From contig CM030366.1 of assembly GCA_017893485.1 (NCBI GenBank), positions 179,701,981 to 179,765,980 of the forward strand: a DNA stretch of 64,000 bases. The letters are read 5' to 3'. The position numbers and the translations under genes are program-made. Each line of letters opens with the position of its first letter. Position 1 is the stretch's first letter. Positions 1-10,239 of the stretch are shown piece after piece. The DNA comes from Hemerocallis citrina. Its lineage: Eukaryota; Streptophyta; Magnoliopsida; Asparagales; Asphodelaceae. The notes beneath the pieces are model-generated. The model saw only the letters and a list, made by a program, of their open reading frames with translations. It was not told where the DNA came from and searched no databases.

Positions 1-129
1 TAATTTTTGGAAAAATAAGGGAGAAAAAATACTATAAAAATATTTTATACGAAAAATTATGCAAATGGAATCATACGTGCAAAACACGTAAAATCACAAA
101 ATCCCATAAATAAAAACTAGGGTGTTACA
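1..129 (-). mobile_element. LTR end, probable gypsy (Tekay/Del-like), minus strand
   Basis: The sequence up to base 129 ends in GGGTGTTACA. Read on the minus strand this starts TGTAACACCC, a common start of plant gypsy LTRs. It is AT-rich and has no coding potential. Copia RNase H sequence begins directly after it, so this looks like the edge of an element inserted into the copia gene. The rest of the element and the partner target duplication lie outside the window, so the family assignment is a guess from the terminus alone. Confidence 0.35.
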
Positions 130-757
130 CATCTTGTCTATTTATGCATGAACACACTTGATATTGCTCATGCAGTCAGTATTGTCAGCCAGTTTGTCCT
201 CGATCTGTTCACTAAGTGCTCTTCTTCGAATTCTCAGATATCTTCGAGGCACTATCACTCGCTCTTTATTCATGCCTTCTAAATCTAGGCTTGAGCTTAG
301 TGCATATTTTGATTCAGATTGGGCAGGAGATCCTACTACTAGACGGTCTATCATAAGTTTCTGTCTCTTTCTTGGTGATTCACTGATCTCGTGGCGAAGT
401 AAAAAAAAGGCAGTTGTTGCATGTTCTTCCACAAAAGCTGAGTACAGAATGATGACAGCTACAGTTAGAGAGATTGTTCATGTTCGGTGGCTATTATCAG
501 ACATGAGTGTCACTTTTACATAAGCTACTCCTTTTCACTGTGACAACCGGAGTGCCTTGCATATTACAAACAATCCGGTCTTTCATGAGCGGACAAAGCA
601 CAAAGAGTTTGATTCCCACTACGTCCATGAGCGTTTTGAGGTAGAGACCATTTTACTTTATTCTGTGATCTCTTTACAGCAGACAACAGACTTTTACACT
701 AAATTCCACAATGTCCAGAGATTTTGATACTTGGTGGGCAAACTCACACTGGTAAAT
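130..757 (+). pseudogene. Ty1/copia reverse transcriptase/RNase H C-terminal remnant
   Basis: This is the C-terminal part of a copia polyprotein. The reading frame shows the RNase H landmarks YFDSDWAGDPTTRRS, ISWRSKKKAVVACSSTKAEYR and the following MTATVREIVHVRWLL, in the usual order. Frameshifts and a stop near 521 break it; the frame then continues as [21 protein letters not shown], the region that contacts the tRNA primer/RNA hybrid in this family, and runs to about 730. The element is cut at 759 by element A and resumes at 7638, where a purine-rich stretch leads into a short 3' LTR. Integrase and most of the reverse transcriptase are upstream of the window. The strand and family are clear; the gene is dead. 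Confidence 0.85.
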
Positions 758-759
758 CC

Positions 760-1757
760 TATTGACCCTTAGTTTGGTGTGCACAAAACGTGCTAACTTG
801 TACTAATAAGTTTGAATTTAGTGTGTCAAATTTTCAGGATCAATTAACATAAAAAAGAGATCTAAGAGAGCTTCACAAATATACAAACAAGGAAAGTAAT
901 AAAGGAAGATTGCATATATGAGCAAAAGAGGAAGTTATTCAAAAGAAGTTCTCAATTAATTGGTCTCCAAGTAATCTATCAAGACTGCATTTTTAGTAAT
1001 ATTTTCGTGTGATGTTTATTGTAAACGATTGGTTAAAGATTGATTAGTTTATGGTAAGAAACAAAGTGGATTCATTTTATACAGTCTGAGACCGGTCGAC
1101 CGTACATAAGGTCGGTCAACCGTCGCAGTCGACCGCAACTTTAGTTGATTAAGAAAGCGGTCGACCTTTCATCTCTCTAGCTATGCCAGAGAGCTGAAAG
1201 GTCGACCGCACACTTTTACCAGTCGACTGCAACTTAGGCTGTATACTTTTTTTGGAATGTATCGTTTCTACTTTTGATCGATACACTTCCTTTTCTACTT
1301 AAGAGAACGAATCCACTGTGTCTTCTCTACCTATTCCTACTGAGAAAAATATTTTGAACTAATCTCTCGATAATCAATCCGAGTGTGAGTGTTAAACTGG
1401 TTGTATTCTTTAGTCAAGATCTTAAGTGATCTTGAGTTTTTCTTTTCTTTTCTTTTCCACTTTGGCGAGAATGAAGGGACTTGGATTAGAAGTACTGTGG
1501 GTGTAATAGGTCTCTCGGTCTGAATCCGAGAATCACTGTACTAAAGGTTTTGAGTATAGTGGAACGCTTGTGGCGGAGAATTGCTATAAGTAGGTGGTGT
1601 GGACGTAGACCTGGTGGTCAAACCATGTTATATTGCTGCGTCATATGTGTTTGCTTTTCTTGTCTCTCTTGCATTTACTTTACTTTACTTTACTTTATTT
1701 CTTTAATTTTTAATTCCGCACGATCACCCTATTCACCCGCCCTAAGGGTGATTTACA
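760..1757 (+). repeat. 5' LTR of element A
   Basis: About 998 bp, matching the copy at 6632-7632. It contains a cluster of GTCGAC palindromes between 1094 and 1230 (exact hexamers at 1095, 1128, 1160, 1201 and 1222, plus one mutated to GTCAAC near 1116). The cluster sits upstream of the probable promoter region near 1290-1320. The first base pair of the LTR is altered (TA for TG). Confidence 0.9.
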
Positions 1758-1758
1758 G

Positions 1759-1770
1759 TGGTATCAAAGC
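1759..1770 (+). other. Primer binding site of element A (tRNA-iMet type)
   Basis: TGGTATCAAAGC follows the 5' LTR by one base. It differs from the usual copia TGGTATCAGAGC at one position. Confidence 0.85.
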
Positions 1771-1812
1771 GAGGTGCTTATAAAAAACTTAAAAGATTAA
1801 GCAAAAGGTCCA

Positions 1813-3744
1813 ATGGCCGAAATCCCTCCTCCCTAAAACTTGTACTCATTGGAGGCTTTCATCTCTAATGGGACAAATCTTACACGATCACCATTTTTTA
1901 ATGGAAAATGCTATGACGTCTGGAAAGATCGTATTGTCTCAATTTTTACAGATGCTCGGAGAAGAGGTATGGAATGTATGTATCAACAAAACAGAAATCT
2001 CAGTTAGCGATGGAAAGAAGGCAATCACAACGGCAGAGTTGTCCCTCAAAATAGAAAATTCCAAAGCCATGACAGCTCTTTATGCAGGGTTGAACAATGA
2101 AGAGCTAATGTGATGCGGGCGTAACTGCAAAACAGCCTACGAGATCTGGAACAACATGCTGAAGTGGCATGAAGGAACCACTTCCGAGGTAAATGCTAAA
2201 GTGAATTTGTGTTTTTATAAGTTTGATGTGTTTTGCATGTTGCCAGGGGGAACGTGGATCAAATGCTCACCTGTTTCAACATCATTGCCCATGAACTTGA
2301 GAGCTTGGGTAAGGGGCTTGATGATGACCGAAAGGTTATAAAGCTCATAAGCTGTCTCACGCCAGAGTGGGACGTCAAGGCCGCAGCAATGAAAAAAACT
2401 CTTGAAGAGAAGGGATTCGATTACTATACATTTCAAGGAAAGCTAAAAATGTATGAGATGGAAATATTGGAGACAAAACAATACAGGCAGAATATCAGAA
2501 TCTAACCGAAGACTGAGGAGAAAACTATTGCACTAAAAGCAGAAAGGGCCCGACCATCAAAAGCTGATACAGATCACGAGGAGTCAGATGAGGACATTGC
2601 TCTATTAACAACAAAATTTCGTAAGTACCTCAAAAATAAAAAATATGGCAGGTATCAAGAGGAAAGGGAAAAGGAGGAGGATGTGTGCTACAAGTGCAAG
2701 AAGTCCGGACACATCCGTGCAAACTGCCCCAGTCAACAAGACAGGAACAAGGAATATTATCACTCAAATCCAAGACAAAAGAAGAAGGCGCTAAAGGCAA
2801 CTTGGCTAGACTCAGACTCAAGTGAGGAAGAGCAAGGCCACGGCGACGTCGGCTTCATGGCTCTTGGGAGTGGTGAGGTGCAATCACCTTCTTAAGAAGA
2901 GGTAATCGAATAACCAACTTATGATGAACTTGTATATATATGTAATGATTTGAAAGACTATGCCAAGAAACTAAGTCGTGATCTTAGACAATATAAACAA
3001 ATTTCTAATGAAATACATGACGCCTGCAAAACAAAAAATCACAAACTGAAAAACAAGAATGCCCTTATTTTTGAAAAACTTGAGTCATGTCAAAAAGATC
3101 ATGATATTTTGCTAGAAGAAAATTAGATGTTAAAACAACAAATTTGTGAATCCCTAGCAAAGCATGATGATCACTTAAAAGAGATGCAGGAGAAATCTGT
3201 CTATATTGCCAAGATCACAAATGACTTAGACGAATGTAAAAGGAAATTTGATGAAGTAGTGCAAGGATGTAATGAAGCCCTTAATTAAAATAGAATTCTT
3301 GATGCCACACTAGATACTCTTCGTTGGAACACAAAAGATGATGAGATAACTAGAAAAAGACTGTGTAAAAAGGTAATTGAGCCCGAAAAAATTATTGAAA
3401 AGCATGAAGGGCCCAGTTACTTTATTACAAAGGATTCAAGATCCTATTATGATAATCGAGGGCTTGGTTACGAAGAGCCAATACCTCATCAAAAACCGTC
3501 ATGTCATACACACTTGTATAAAAATCAAAACAATAACAAAACAAAAATAAATCATACAAGTGTGCATGACCCAATACATAGTCGAATCACATGTAATTTT
3601 TGTTGTAGACTTGGGCATATTGCTTATAACTGTTCACTAAAATGGAACACTAATCTTGTCTGGGTAAGAAAGAATGTTGAAGGCTCAAAGCTCACATGGA
3701 CTTCTACAAACATACAGGAAGGGAGTACGAAGCGTTCAATGTAG
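1813..3744 (+). pseudogene. gag of element A (copia type, two zinc knuckles, coiled coil), broken
   Basis: Gag forms the virus-like particle and binds the element RNA. The N-terminus, read across frameshifts, has the copia gag motif FFNGKCYDVWKDR (about 1895). The middle keeps the UBN2/retrotransposon gag region (TAYEIWNNM; LISCLTPEWD at about 2350). A first zinc knuckle CYKCKKSGHIRANC lies at 2687-2728, followed by acidic SDSSEEE. Next comes a charged coiled-coil stretch (2900-3380), then a second knuckle CNFCCRLGHIAYNC at about 3592-3633 followed by LVWVRKN. Two knuckles separated by a coiled coil fits Sirevirus-type gag. At least five stops or frameshifts break it. The usual next domain, the aspartic protease, is absent. 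Confidence 0.8.
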
Positions 3745-4263
3745 AAAACTGCAGTAACCTTGATAGAAGAAGCACAAGTCTCATCTGGCATTGCAGTAAC
3801 CTGCATCTCTATCAAGGAAATAAGCGAAGGACATTGTTCTTCAAATACGTGCGGTAATAGGTAAAATCTAAAAATTGCTTAAATTTACAATAAATATAGA
3901 CTTACAAATTGTGATTGCAAAAGCTATATAACCGCTCGACCGACCGGTCAACCGTATCTAATAAATATTAGCTTATTTCGAGAAAGGACCGGTCAACCGT
4001 GTGGTAGACCATCCACCACTCTGACCTTGCTTACCGTGTTAAAATTTTACATAAAGTATGGTGCGGTCGACCGTATACTAAACCAGTCGACCGACACAGT
4101 CGACTGAGTCTGTTTTTACCTCTCTACTATACATAACTCTTCACCCCCAACCTCTTATTTCACCCAAAAACCCTAGCCTCCTATCTCAAACCCATCAGTA
4201 AAATTCTCTCACCTCTCAAAACTTTCCACAAATCTTTTACACTCTTCCACCTCTCTTTTGTAA

Positions 4264-5357
4264 ATGGCTTCCTCATCTCAAAGACCAAAGGGCAAGAAGG
4301 TAGTATCAAAATTCGTCACTAAAGAGGGTATCGTATTTCGAAACTCTCAGTGTGTAGAACTCTATTTTTCTACTATTGCGGGTGCTCCTGTTGTAGCCAA
4401 TAGGGCAATTAACCTATCATCTTTAGGGGGCCAATTTTCTGTTATGGTTAGGATCCTTAGGGCTTTCGGTTGGGAAAATTATCTTATCACTCCTAGCACC
4501 CATTTCGAATCAATTACCCGACAATTCTACGCTAATCTTGACGGTCTTCAAGATGGCGACCTTACTCTCTCTTCTCTCATACTTGGTAGAAGAGTAAAAA
4601 TTAGCCCCGAGTATCTCCGTGCACGATACGAGTTTTCCGAAGGGGAATTCGATGCATATCATCTCGATTTTAAAACCCTTGAGTATAAGCAGGATCACAA
4701 TCAAAATACTGTTAAAATCATGATTGTTCAGCCCGAATTTTTTCATCTCCCTCATCCCGTGCCTACCAATTTTATCGATACCGCTCGAGTTCTTAATAAA
4801 ATTGTCAATGCTAATATCTGGCCCAAGAAAAATGGCAAATCAGAAATTAGGGTCGACCAATCCTTCATCATTTTTCTTATTTTGGGGGAGTATAAGTTTG
4901 ACCGTGCTACATTCATCATTTGTACGATGAATTATGCTACCTCTTCAAATCGTGGTAGTCTCCCTTTTAGCTCACTTATCTACAACCTCGCCATTGATTC
5001 CCGTGTTGAGCTCGGAAATTATTTTCTTAGCAAAAGTCCTAGCCCATTCTTCCTCAACAAATGAGTATTGATGTTTCCTTCGGTCAACGGGCTCGACACC
5101 GTCAAGCCCAACAACAGGCGAGGCAAGAGGAACAAGAACAACAAGAGCCACAGGCACCACCACAAGCACCACAAGTCCCTCCTTCACAGACTTCCTCCTC
5201 CTCATCCTCATTTGTGACATATGAGCAATTCGCCGCTCATCAAATGCAAGTGTACAACTACTACTCAAACACTCTTAATTACTTGCAAAGGAAAGAGGAT
5301 TGGGAAATGCTCCCACCTCCTAATGTAGTTGGAGAGGATGAGGAAGAAGGATCATAG
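4264..5357 (+). pseudogene. 3' ORF of element A: putative plant transposon protein domain, Q-rich and acidic tail
   Basis: Two ORFs read on: 4264-5064 (266 aa) and 5061-5357 (98 aa), overlapping as ATGA. The first has a basic start (SQRPKGKKVVSKF) and then a globular region with REFYANL-like TRQFYANL (about residue 85) and SPEYLRARYEF. This resembles the domain annotated in plants as putative plant transposon protein (Pfam Transposase_32 type); I infer this from memory of the pattern, not from a search. The second ORF is rich in Q and P, then S, and ends in an acidic tail. The overlap suggests one original protein with a frameshift, although a real stop/start overlap is possible. It occupies the position where some Sireviruses carry an envelope-like gene. 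Its function is unknown. Confidence 0.55.
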
Positions 5358-5379
5358 GAAGAAGAAGAAGGTGATGAAG

Positions 5380-6631
5380 ATGATGAGTGATGGTAATGTG
5401 ATGAAAGTAACTTTCTTATGTATGACCACTTGAAATGTACTAAATTTGACTACTTGTAATGAATTGTACCCTTTAGTTTTGATCTTCATGGTTGTTCAAA
5501 TTGAGTTAATTAAAGTAGCTTGTTTGTATCAGTCCGTATCGGTACTGCGGTCGACCTAGCAGTCAACCGGTATACTCTCTGGGGACTTGTCAAAATTGTT
5601 CTCACTTTAGTCACGTATGTGTATCTGTTCTGTTTTTGTGTTTCAGCATTGCGGTTGACCTGGCGGTCGACCGGTCTGTTCTCTGGACCTAATTTTGAAT
5701 TTGATGTTGCGGTCGACCGACCAGTCGACCGGCTCCTCCTCTGGTCCTATCTTTCAACTTCTTTGAAAAGATCAAATTTCTCACGTTTCTAAGCTCTTTG
5801 TTCAGTGCTGGTGTGTATCTACACACCTTTTAAATTCCTCTTATGCTTATAAATCCAACTCTAACTCTCCAATGCTTATAAATTATCCTTTATTTGATTG
5901 TGCAAATCAGCATCTACTACCTTCGTATATTCTGCGGATTGTTTTTGAAATATCACAAGTTGCGGTCGACTGGTATGCTCTCTGGATAGTTTTTGCAAAA
6001 TCGTGTGTTGCGGTCGACCGACTCTCTCTGGTCCTGTCTCTCAAAACTTTATAAAATCAATGATTTCTCTCTCAATTTCTTGATTTCTTTGTTGCTTTCA
6101 TGTGTATTAGGGAGAATCTCAAATCTATGATATTATGTAAAGCTCTCACTGTATATCAAAGAGTCTCGTTATCAACGGTATCATGTAAGAAGATTCTCTT
6201 CCATATTTTTCTAAGTTTTTATTCATTGTAATATCCTCGAATGTGTCTCTTCATTATTTTAATTGATGATTGGTTTTACGAACTTTCCAAGGATTATTTT
6301 TCTTATGTCTCGTATATCTATTCCCTCTTGGTGTGTTCCAAAAAGGGGGAGAATATTTTCAGAATGTTTTCAAACGATTTTCAAATCATTTTATGAATTA
6401 ATATGATTTTCAAATCATTTCATAAATTAATACTCTCATCTTTCTTCCCTCCCATATATTTGTTTCTTAAGTTCTGCATTACAGGTGGCGTTGTATTCAG
6501 GGAGAGTATTTACTCTCTAGTTATGAAAATTGTATTACAGGATGTACTAAATTCAGGGGGGAGTATTTTATATGCTTTGTTTTAATTTTCAAACATTCAT
6601 GCATGTTTTGTTCACACCAAAAGGGGGAGAT
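5380..6631 (+). other. 3' untranslated region of element A with palindrome cluster and repeated polypurine tracts
   Basis: I see no gene in this stretch. Exact GTCGAC hexamers lie at 5550, 5666, 5712, 5724, 5965 and 6013, usually as gcGGTCGACCg, with decayed copies between them. Purine-tract copies occur near 6341-6352 and 6555-6565, and the functional one ends at 6631. A short direct repeat of TTTTCAAATCATTT occurs near 6380-6425. Confidence 0.7.
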
Positions 6632-7632
6632 TGTTGACCCCTAGTTTGGTGTGCACAAAACGTGCTAACTTGTACTAATAAGTTTGAATTTAGTGTGTTA
6701 GATTTTCAAGATCAATTAACATAAAAAAGAGATCCAATAGAGATTCACAAATATATAAACAAGGAAAGTAATAAAGGAAGATTGCATATACGAGCAAAAG
6801 AGGAAGTTATTCAAAAGAAGTTCTCAATTAATTGGTCTCCAAGCAATCTATCAAGACTGGATTTTTAGTAATATTTTCGTGAGATATTTATTGTAAACGA
6901 TTGGTTAAAGATTGATTAGTTTATGGTAAGAAAACAAAGTGGATTCATTTTATACAGTCTGAGACCGGTCGACCGTACATAAGGTCGGTCGACCGTCGCA
7001 GTCGACCGCAACTTCAGTTGATTAAGAAAGCGGTCGACCTTTCATCTCTCTAGCTATGCCAGAGAGCCGAACGGTTGACCGCACACTTTTACCGGTTGAC
7101 CGCAACTTAGATTGTATACTTTTTTTTTGGGAATGTATCGCTTTTACTTTTGATCGATACACTTCCTCTTCTATTTAAGAGAACGAATCCACTGTGTCTT
7201 CTCTACTTATTCTTACCGAGAAAAATATTTTGAACTAATCTCTCGATAATCAATCCGAGTGTGAGGGTTAAACTGGTTGTCTTCTTTAGTCAAGATCTTA
7301 AGCGATCTTGAGTTTTTCTTTTCTTTTCTTTTCCACTTCGGTGAGATTGACGGGACTTGGATTAGAAGTCCTGTGGGTGTAATAAGTCTCTCGGCCTGAA
7401 TCCGAGAATCACTGTACTAAGGGTTTTGAGTATAGTGGAACGCTTGTGGCGGAGAATTACTACAAGTAGGTGGTGTGGACGTAGACCTGGGGATCGAACC
7501 ACGTTATATCGCTGCGTCATCTGTCTTTGCTTTTCTTGTCTCTCTTGCATTTACTTTACTTTACTTTACTTAATTTCTTTAATTTTTAATTCCGCACGAT
7601 CACCCTATTCACTCCCCCAAGGGTGATTTACA
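6632..7632 (+). repeat. 3' LTR of element A
   Basis: About 1001 bp, starting TGTTGACCCC and ending GGGTGATTTACA. It keeps the palindrome cluster (6965-7100) with fewer decayed copies than the 5' LTR. It is followed by AATCC, the target duplication. Confidence 0.9.
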
Positions 7633-7657
7633 AATCCACCGTGAGTTTGAGAAGGGG

Positions 7658-7845
7658 TGTCAGATATTATATTATATTACTCAGTTTAGTTCCATATCGG
7701 AATATATATTAGTTTAATCTTTGCATTTCTCCTATATATATATAGAAAACATTGTACTCAATTATAATTAATTTAGTAATCTTCTCTTAATCACTCTCTT
7801 AACTTCAACATTATTCAATAACCGATCATTATCTTTGTTCTAACA
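7658..7845 (+). repeat. Short 3' LTR of the outer copia element
   Basis: The copia sequence interrupted at 759 resumes at 7638 and runs into GAGAAGGGG, a polypurine tract, followed by TGTCAGA. The 188-bp segment ends TTCTAACA, giving near-perfect inverted ends. It is AT-rich with a TATATATATA stretch near 7733-7742. Small LTRs of this size are usual for several copia lineages. The 5' LTR is outside the window, so the target duplication cannot be tested. Confidence 0.7.
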
Positions 7846-9330
7846 AGGCTTGGAAATATATAGGTTCAAGCTGGAGCGTTTCACTTGGAAGACAATAACA
7901 ACAGGAATATTGAAATGTTCATGAGTTCATCCAATGTAAGTAGCTCGTGCTTGCTGAAATGAGTAGGACAGCATGCTTACGTATCAGTTGAGATACGAAA
8001 ACAAATACTAAAATTAATTATTGTTGAAATTTAGTATACATTTAAAATACTTATTTTATTATTTATTATTAACATTGTGTTGTGATGTAATAGTTAAAGT
8101 TTTGGAATCACATAGGATCAATTCTCATCTTCCTATATATATATATATATGTGTGACCGGGCCGGGCCTTAGTGCCTTGGAAGTATCTGGAAAATAAATA
8201 AAATTTTTTTATTGGTTTTAAATTTCCAGATTTGAACAGATAAAAAAAACTATTTTTCTCATCAAATGCTATTAGACATTTTTGACCAACAAAGAAAAAT
8301 CATTGAAACTTTTTTATGACATTTAGAGATTTGTTATGATGAAAATAAATCATAGTTTTAATGGCAAAAATAAAGCAAACATTTTTATCTCATTAGGTTA
8401 TAAAAAAGTAATTTCTGTTAAAAAGAAAAAGAAGAGAAAACAGTATTTCCTCATCTTTTCAGTTTTTGAGCGATTTCTTTTCTTTTTTTGGGGTGCAAGT
8501 TGGTACGTGTTACCATTGAAGTATTAGGTAACACTGTAAGCAGAATCTCGTTGTATCCTATATTAAGTATTTGGTGATCAACGATTCATCTTCAGAATCG
8601 ATCGAAAAGCTTCGTAAAGAAAGTGCAATCCACGCCTCGAGCTGTTCTCATACTTTCTTTCTGTTGCAGTTAAAGTCGATCGATCGTGTTCTCAGAAGGT
8701 TAACTTGGACATTCAGATCTACTATTTTCTCTAACAGCTATGTAGAAAATTGTTATCATTACATTTGAACAGTTATAGGTAGGGTAAAAGACTGTAAAAC
8801 CGCTGAAGGTTTCCTCCAAAATTATGAACCAATTTGGCACTATTTTGCTCCTCCTGTTATTATTATTTTTTTTTTAATTTTTTACCTCTTTCTGTTAACC
8901 TTAAAATGCGGAAATTACCATTGTCATATTTTAATATTCATTTGATTTTTTAAGTCAAATTTGAATTATTTTGGAGCAAACTTTTTTGTTTGTAATACAG
9001 ATATACATAGCATTGCCTGTAGAAGTGCGTGCCATGTTTTCTCCTCCAAATCAATCCACAGAGTTGTGTAAATTTTTAATCTCGATTAAATAATTGGTGC
9101 ATCAATAGCTTGGAGGTCATAACTAGGTCATCAATAAAGAATCTTTGTTATAATAAGCGCATGTCACCTTCATTATACGGACGTTTGGTAGAAAGATTAT
9201 TTTTTTGTTTCCTGAGGATCATAAATTGAAAACTAGTTTTTCATTTTTGGTATGTTAATTTTAAATTCAGATTTCCAAAAAACTAAGATTCATAGAATTT
9301 TTTTTGGTCACAATTCCCACTAAAATTTTT

Positions 9331-9335
<5 letters not shown>
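7846..9335. other. Non-coding AT-rich DNA, no gene recognised
   Basis: I see only short unsupported ORFs here. There is a TA/TG microsatellite at about 8133-8156. No transposon ends, RNA gene or conserved protein motif stands out. Confidence 0.5.

Positions 9336-9366
<31 letters not shown>
9336..9366 (+). repeat. Poly-G run, 31 bases
   Basis: This is an uninterrupted G homopolymer. Runs this long are rare in plant DNA and are a frequent place for assembly or read errors, so the length is uncertain. Confidence 0.9.
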
Positions 9367-9367
<1 letters not shown>

Positions 9368-9967
9368 TTCTTAGATTCCCAGGTACTTGGAAAAATATTT
9401 TTTTATAGAAAAAGGTAAAGTATGGCCACCCTGTTTCATTAATAAGAGGTTAATAAAACAAACTCAGACTACTGAGCTAAATACAAGGTCCTACATACAA
9501 AACGAAAGTACATAACCTCCACCCCAAACATGGGGGTGGGACAAAACAGTGCTACAAAGTCCGCAACATACAAGCGACTTAAACAAAACAAGATACATCA
9601 TATCCCCCCAACAAACCCTGGGGTGGTGGGTGTCTATCAACAGTAACGACTACGCTGGTGTCAGTCGATCGTCGGACCGATCTCGACTTCCTCGTCATCA
9701 AAATATTCAACCTGGAAGACACTCGATATCCTCCCCCTGGGACCTGCTGCTGTCACCCAAAATAAAATAAAATACATAATGTGAGTCAAGTTACCAGAAA
9801 TCTATATAATAAAACACAAAGAAAGCTATCAAGTGGCTCTCCTTCAATCTCCCAAAAATTAAAGGTCCAGATCTAATTTCACACAACATATTTTTCCTCC
9901 CAAAAGTTTCCCCCCAAAACTCAAATTCAAATCTCCCGCCCATAACAACTCCTATATTTATTTCATT

Positions 9968-10222
9968 ATTTCTCTCTCTCTCTCTCTCTCTCAATTAAAA
10001 ACTTTAAAATTAAAAAAAATAAAATATTAAAAACTTTTAAAATAATTTTAAAAATAAAAAAAAATCATATAATATGTTTTTTGCTAAATCCCCAAAAGTT
10101 TATTATATAATATATTTACTACTTCAATTAATTTGCTGGACATCCAAAACTATTTTCTATGAACAAACAAAGTGCACCGTTTCGAAGACGTGCCGTAGGC
10201 ACGTGTCAACGGGCAAACCTAG
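9968..10222 (+). mobile_element. Possible small non-autonomous Helitron inside the LINE
   Basis: The sequence CGTGCCGTAGGCACG (10188-10202) forms a hairpin with 6-bp arms. It is followed at about 17 bases by CTAG (10219-10222) and then T, which is how Helitron 3' ends look. The LINE coding frame stops matching its family right after this point. The left end is set only tentatively at the TC-rich (TC)n run near 9968. The interior is AT-rich and non-coding. Confidence 0.35.
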
Positions 10223-10239
10223 TATTATTACATGTTGCG

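Larger units (their letters stand above)
755..7637 (+). mobile_element. Element A: non-autonomous Sirevirus-like copia LTR retrotransposon
   Basis: This is a complete insertion: 5' LTR 760-1757, 3' LTR 6632-7632, and a 5-bp target duplication AATCC at 755-759 and 7633-7637. The 5' LTR begins TA instead of TG; the 3' LTR is TGTTGA...TTACA. A primer site matching initiator tRNA-Met (TGGTATCAAAGC) lies at 1759-1770 and a polypurine tract (AAAAGGGGGAGAT) ends at 6631. Purine-rich copies of that tract also occur near 6340-6352 and 6555-6565; repeated polypurine tracts are known from Sireviruses. Inside are a decayed gag and a 3' ORF with an unrelated domain. There is no recognisable protease, integrase, reverse transcriptase or RNase H, so it must have depended on proteins from another element. 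Confidence 0.9.

Noticed and set aside
8336..8768. Two ORFs of about 65 codons in the non-coding stretch
   Set aside because: Short, low complexity, no motif or conserved context.
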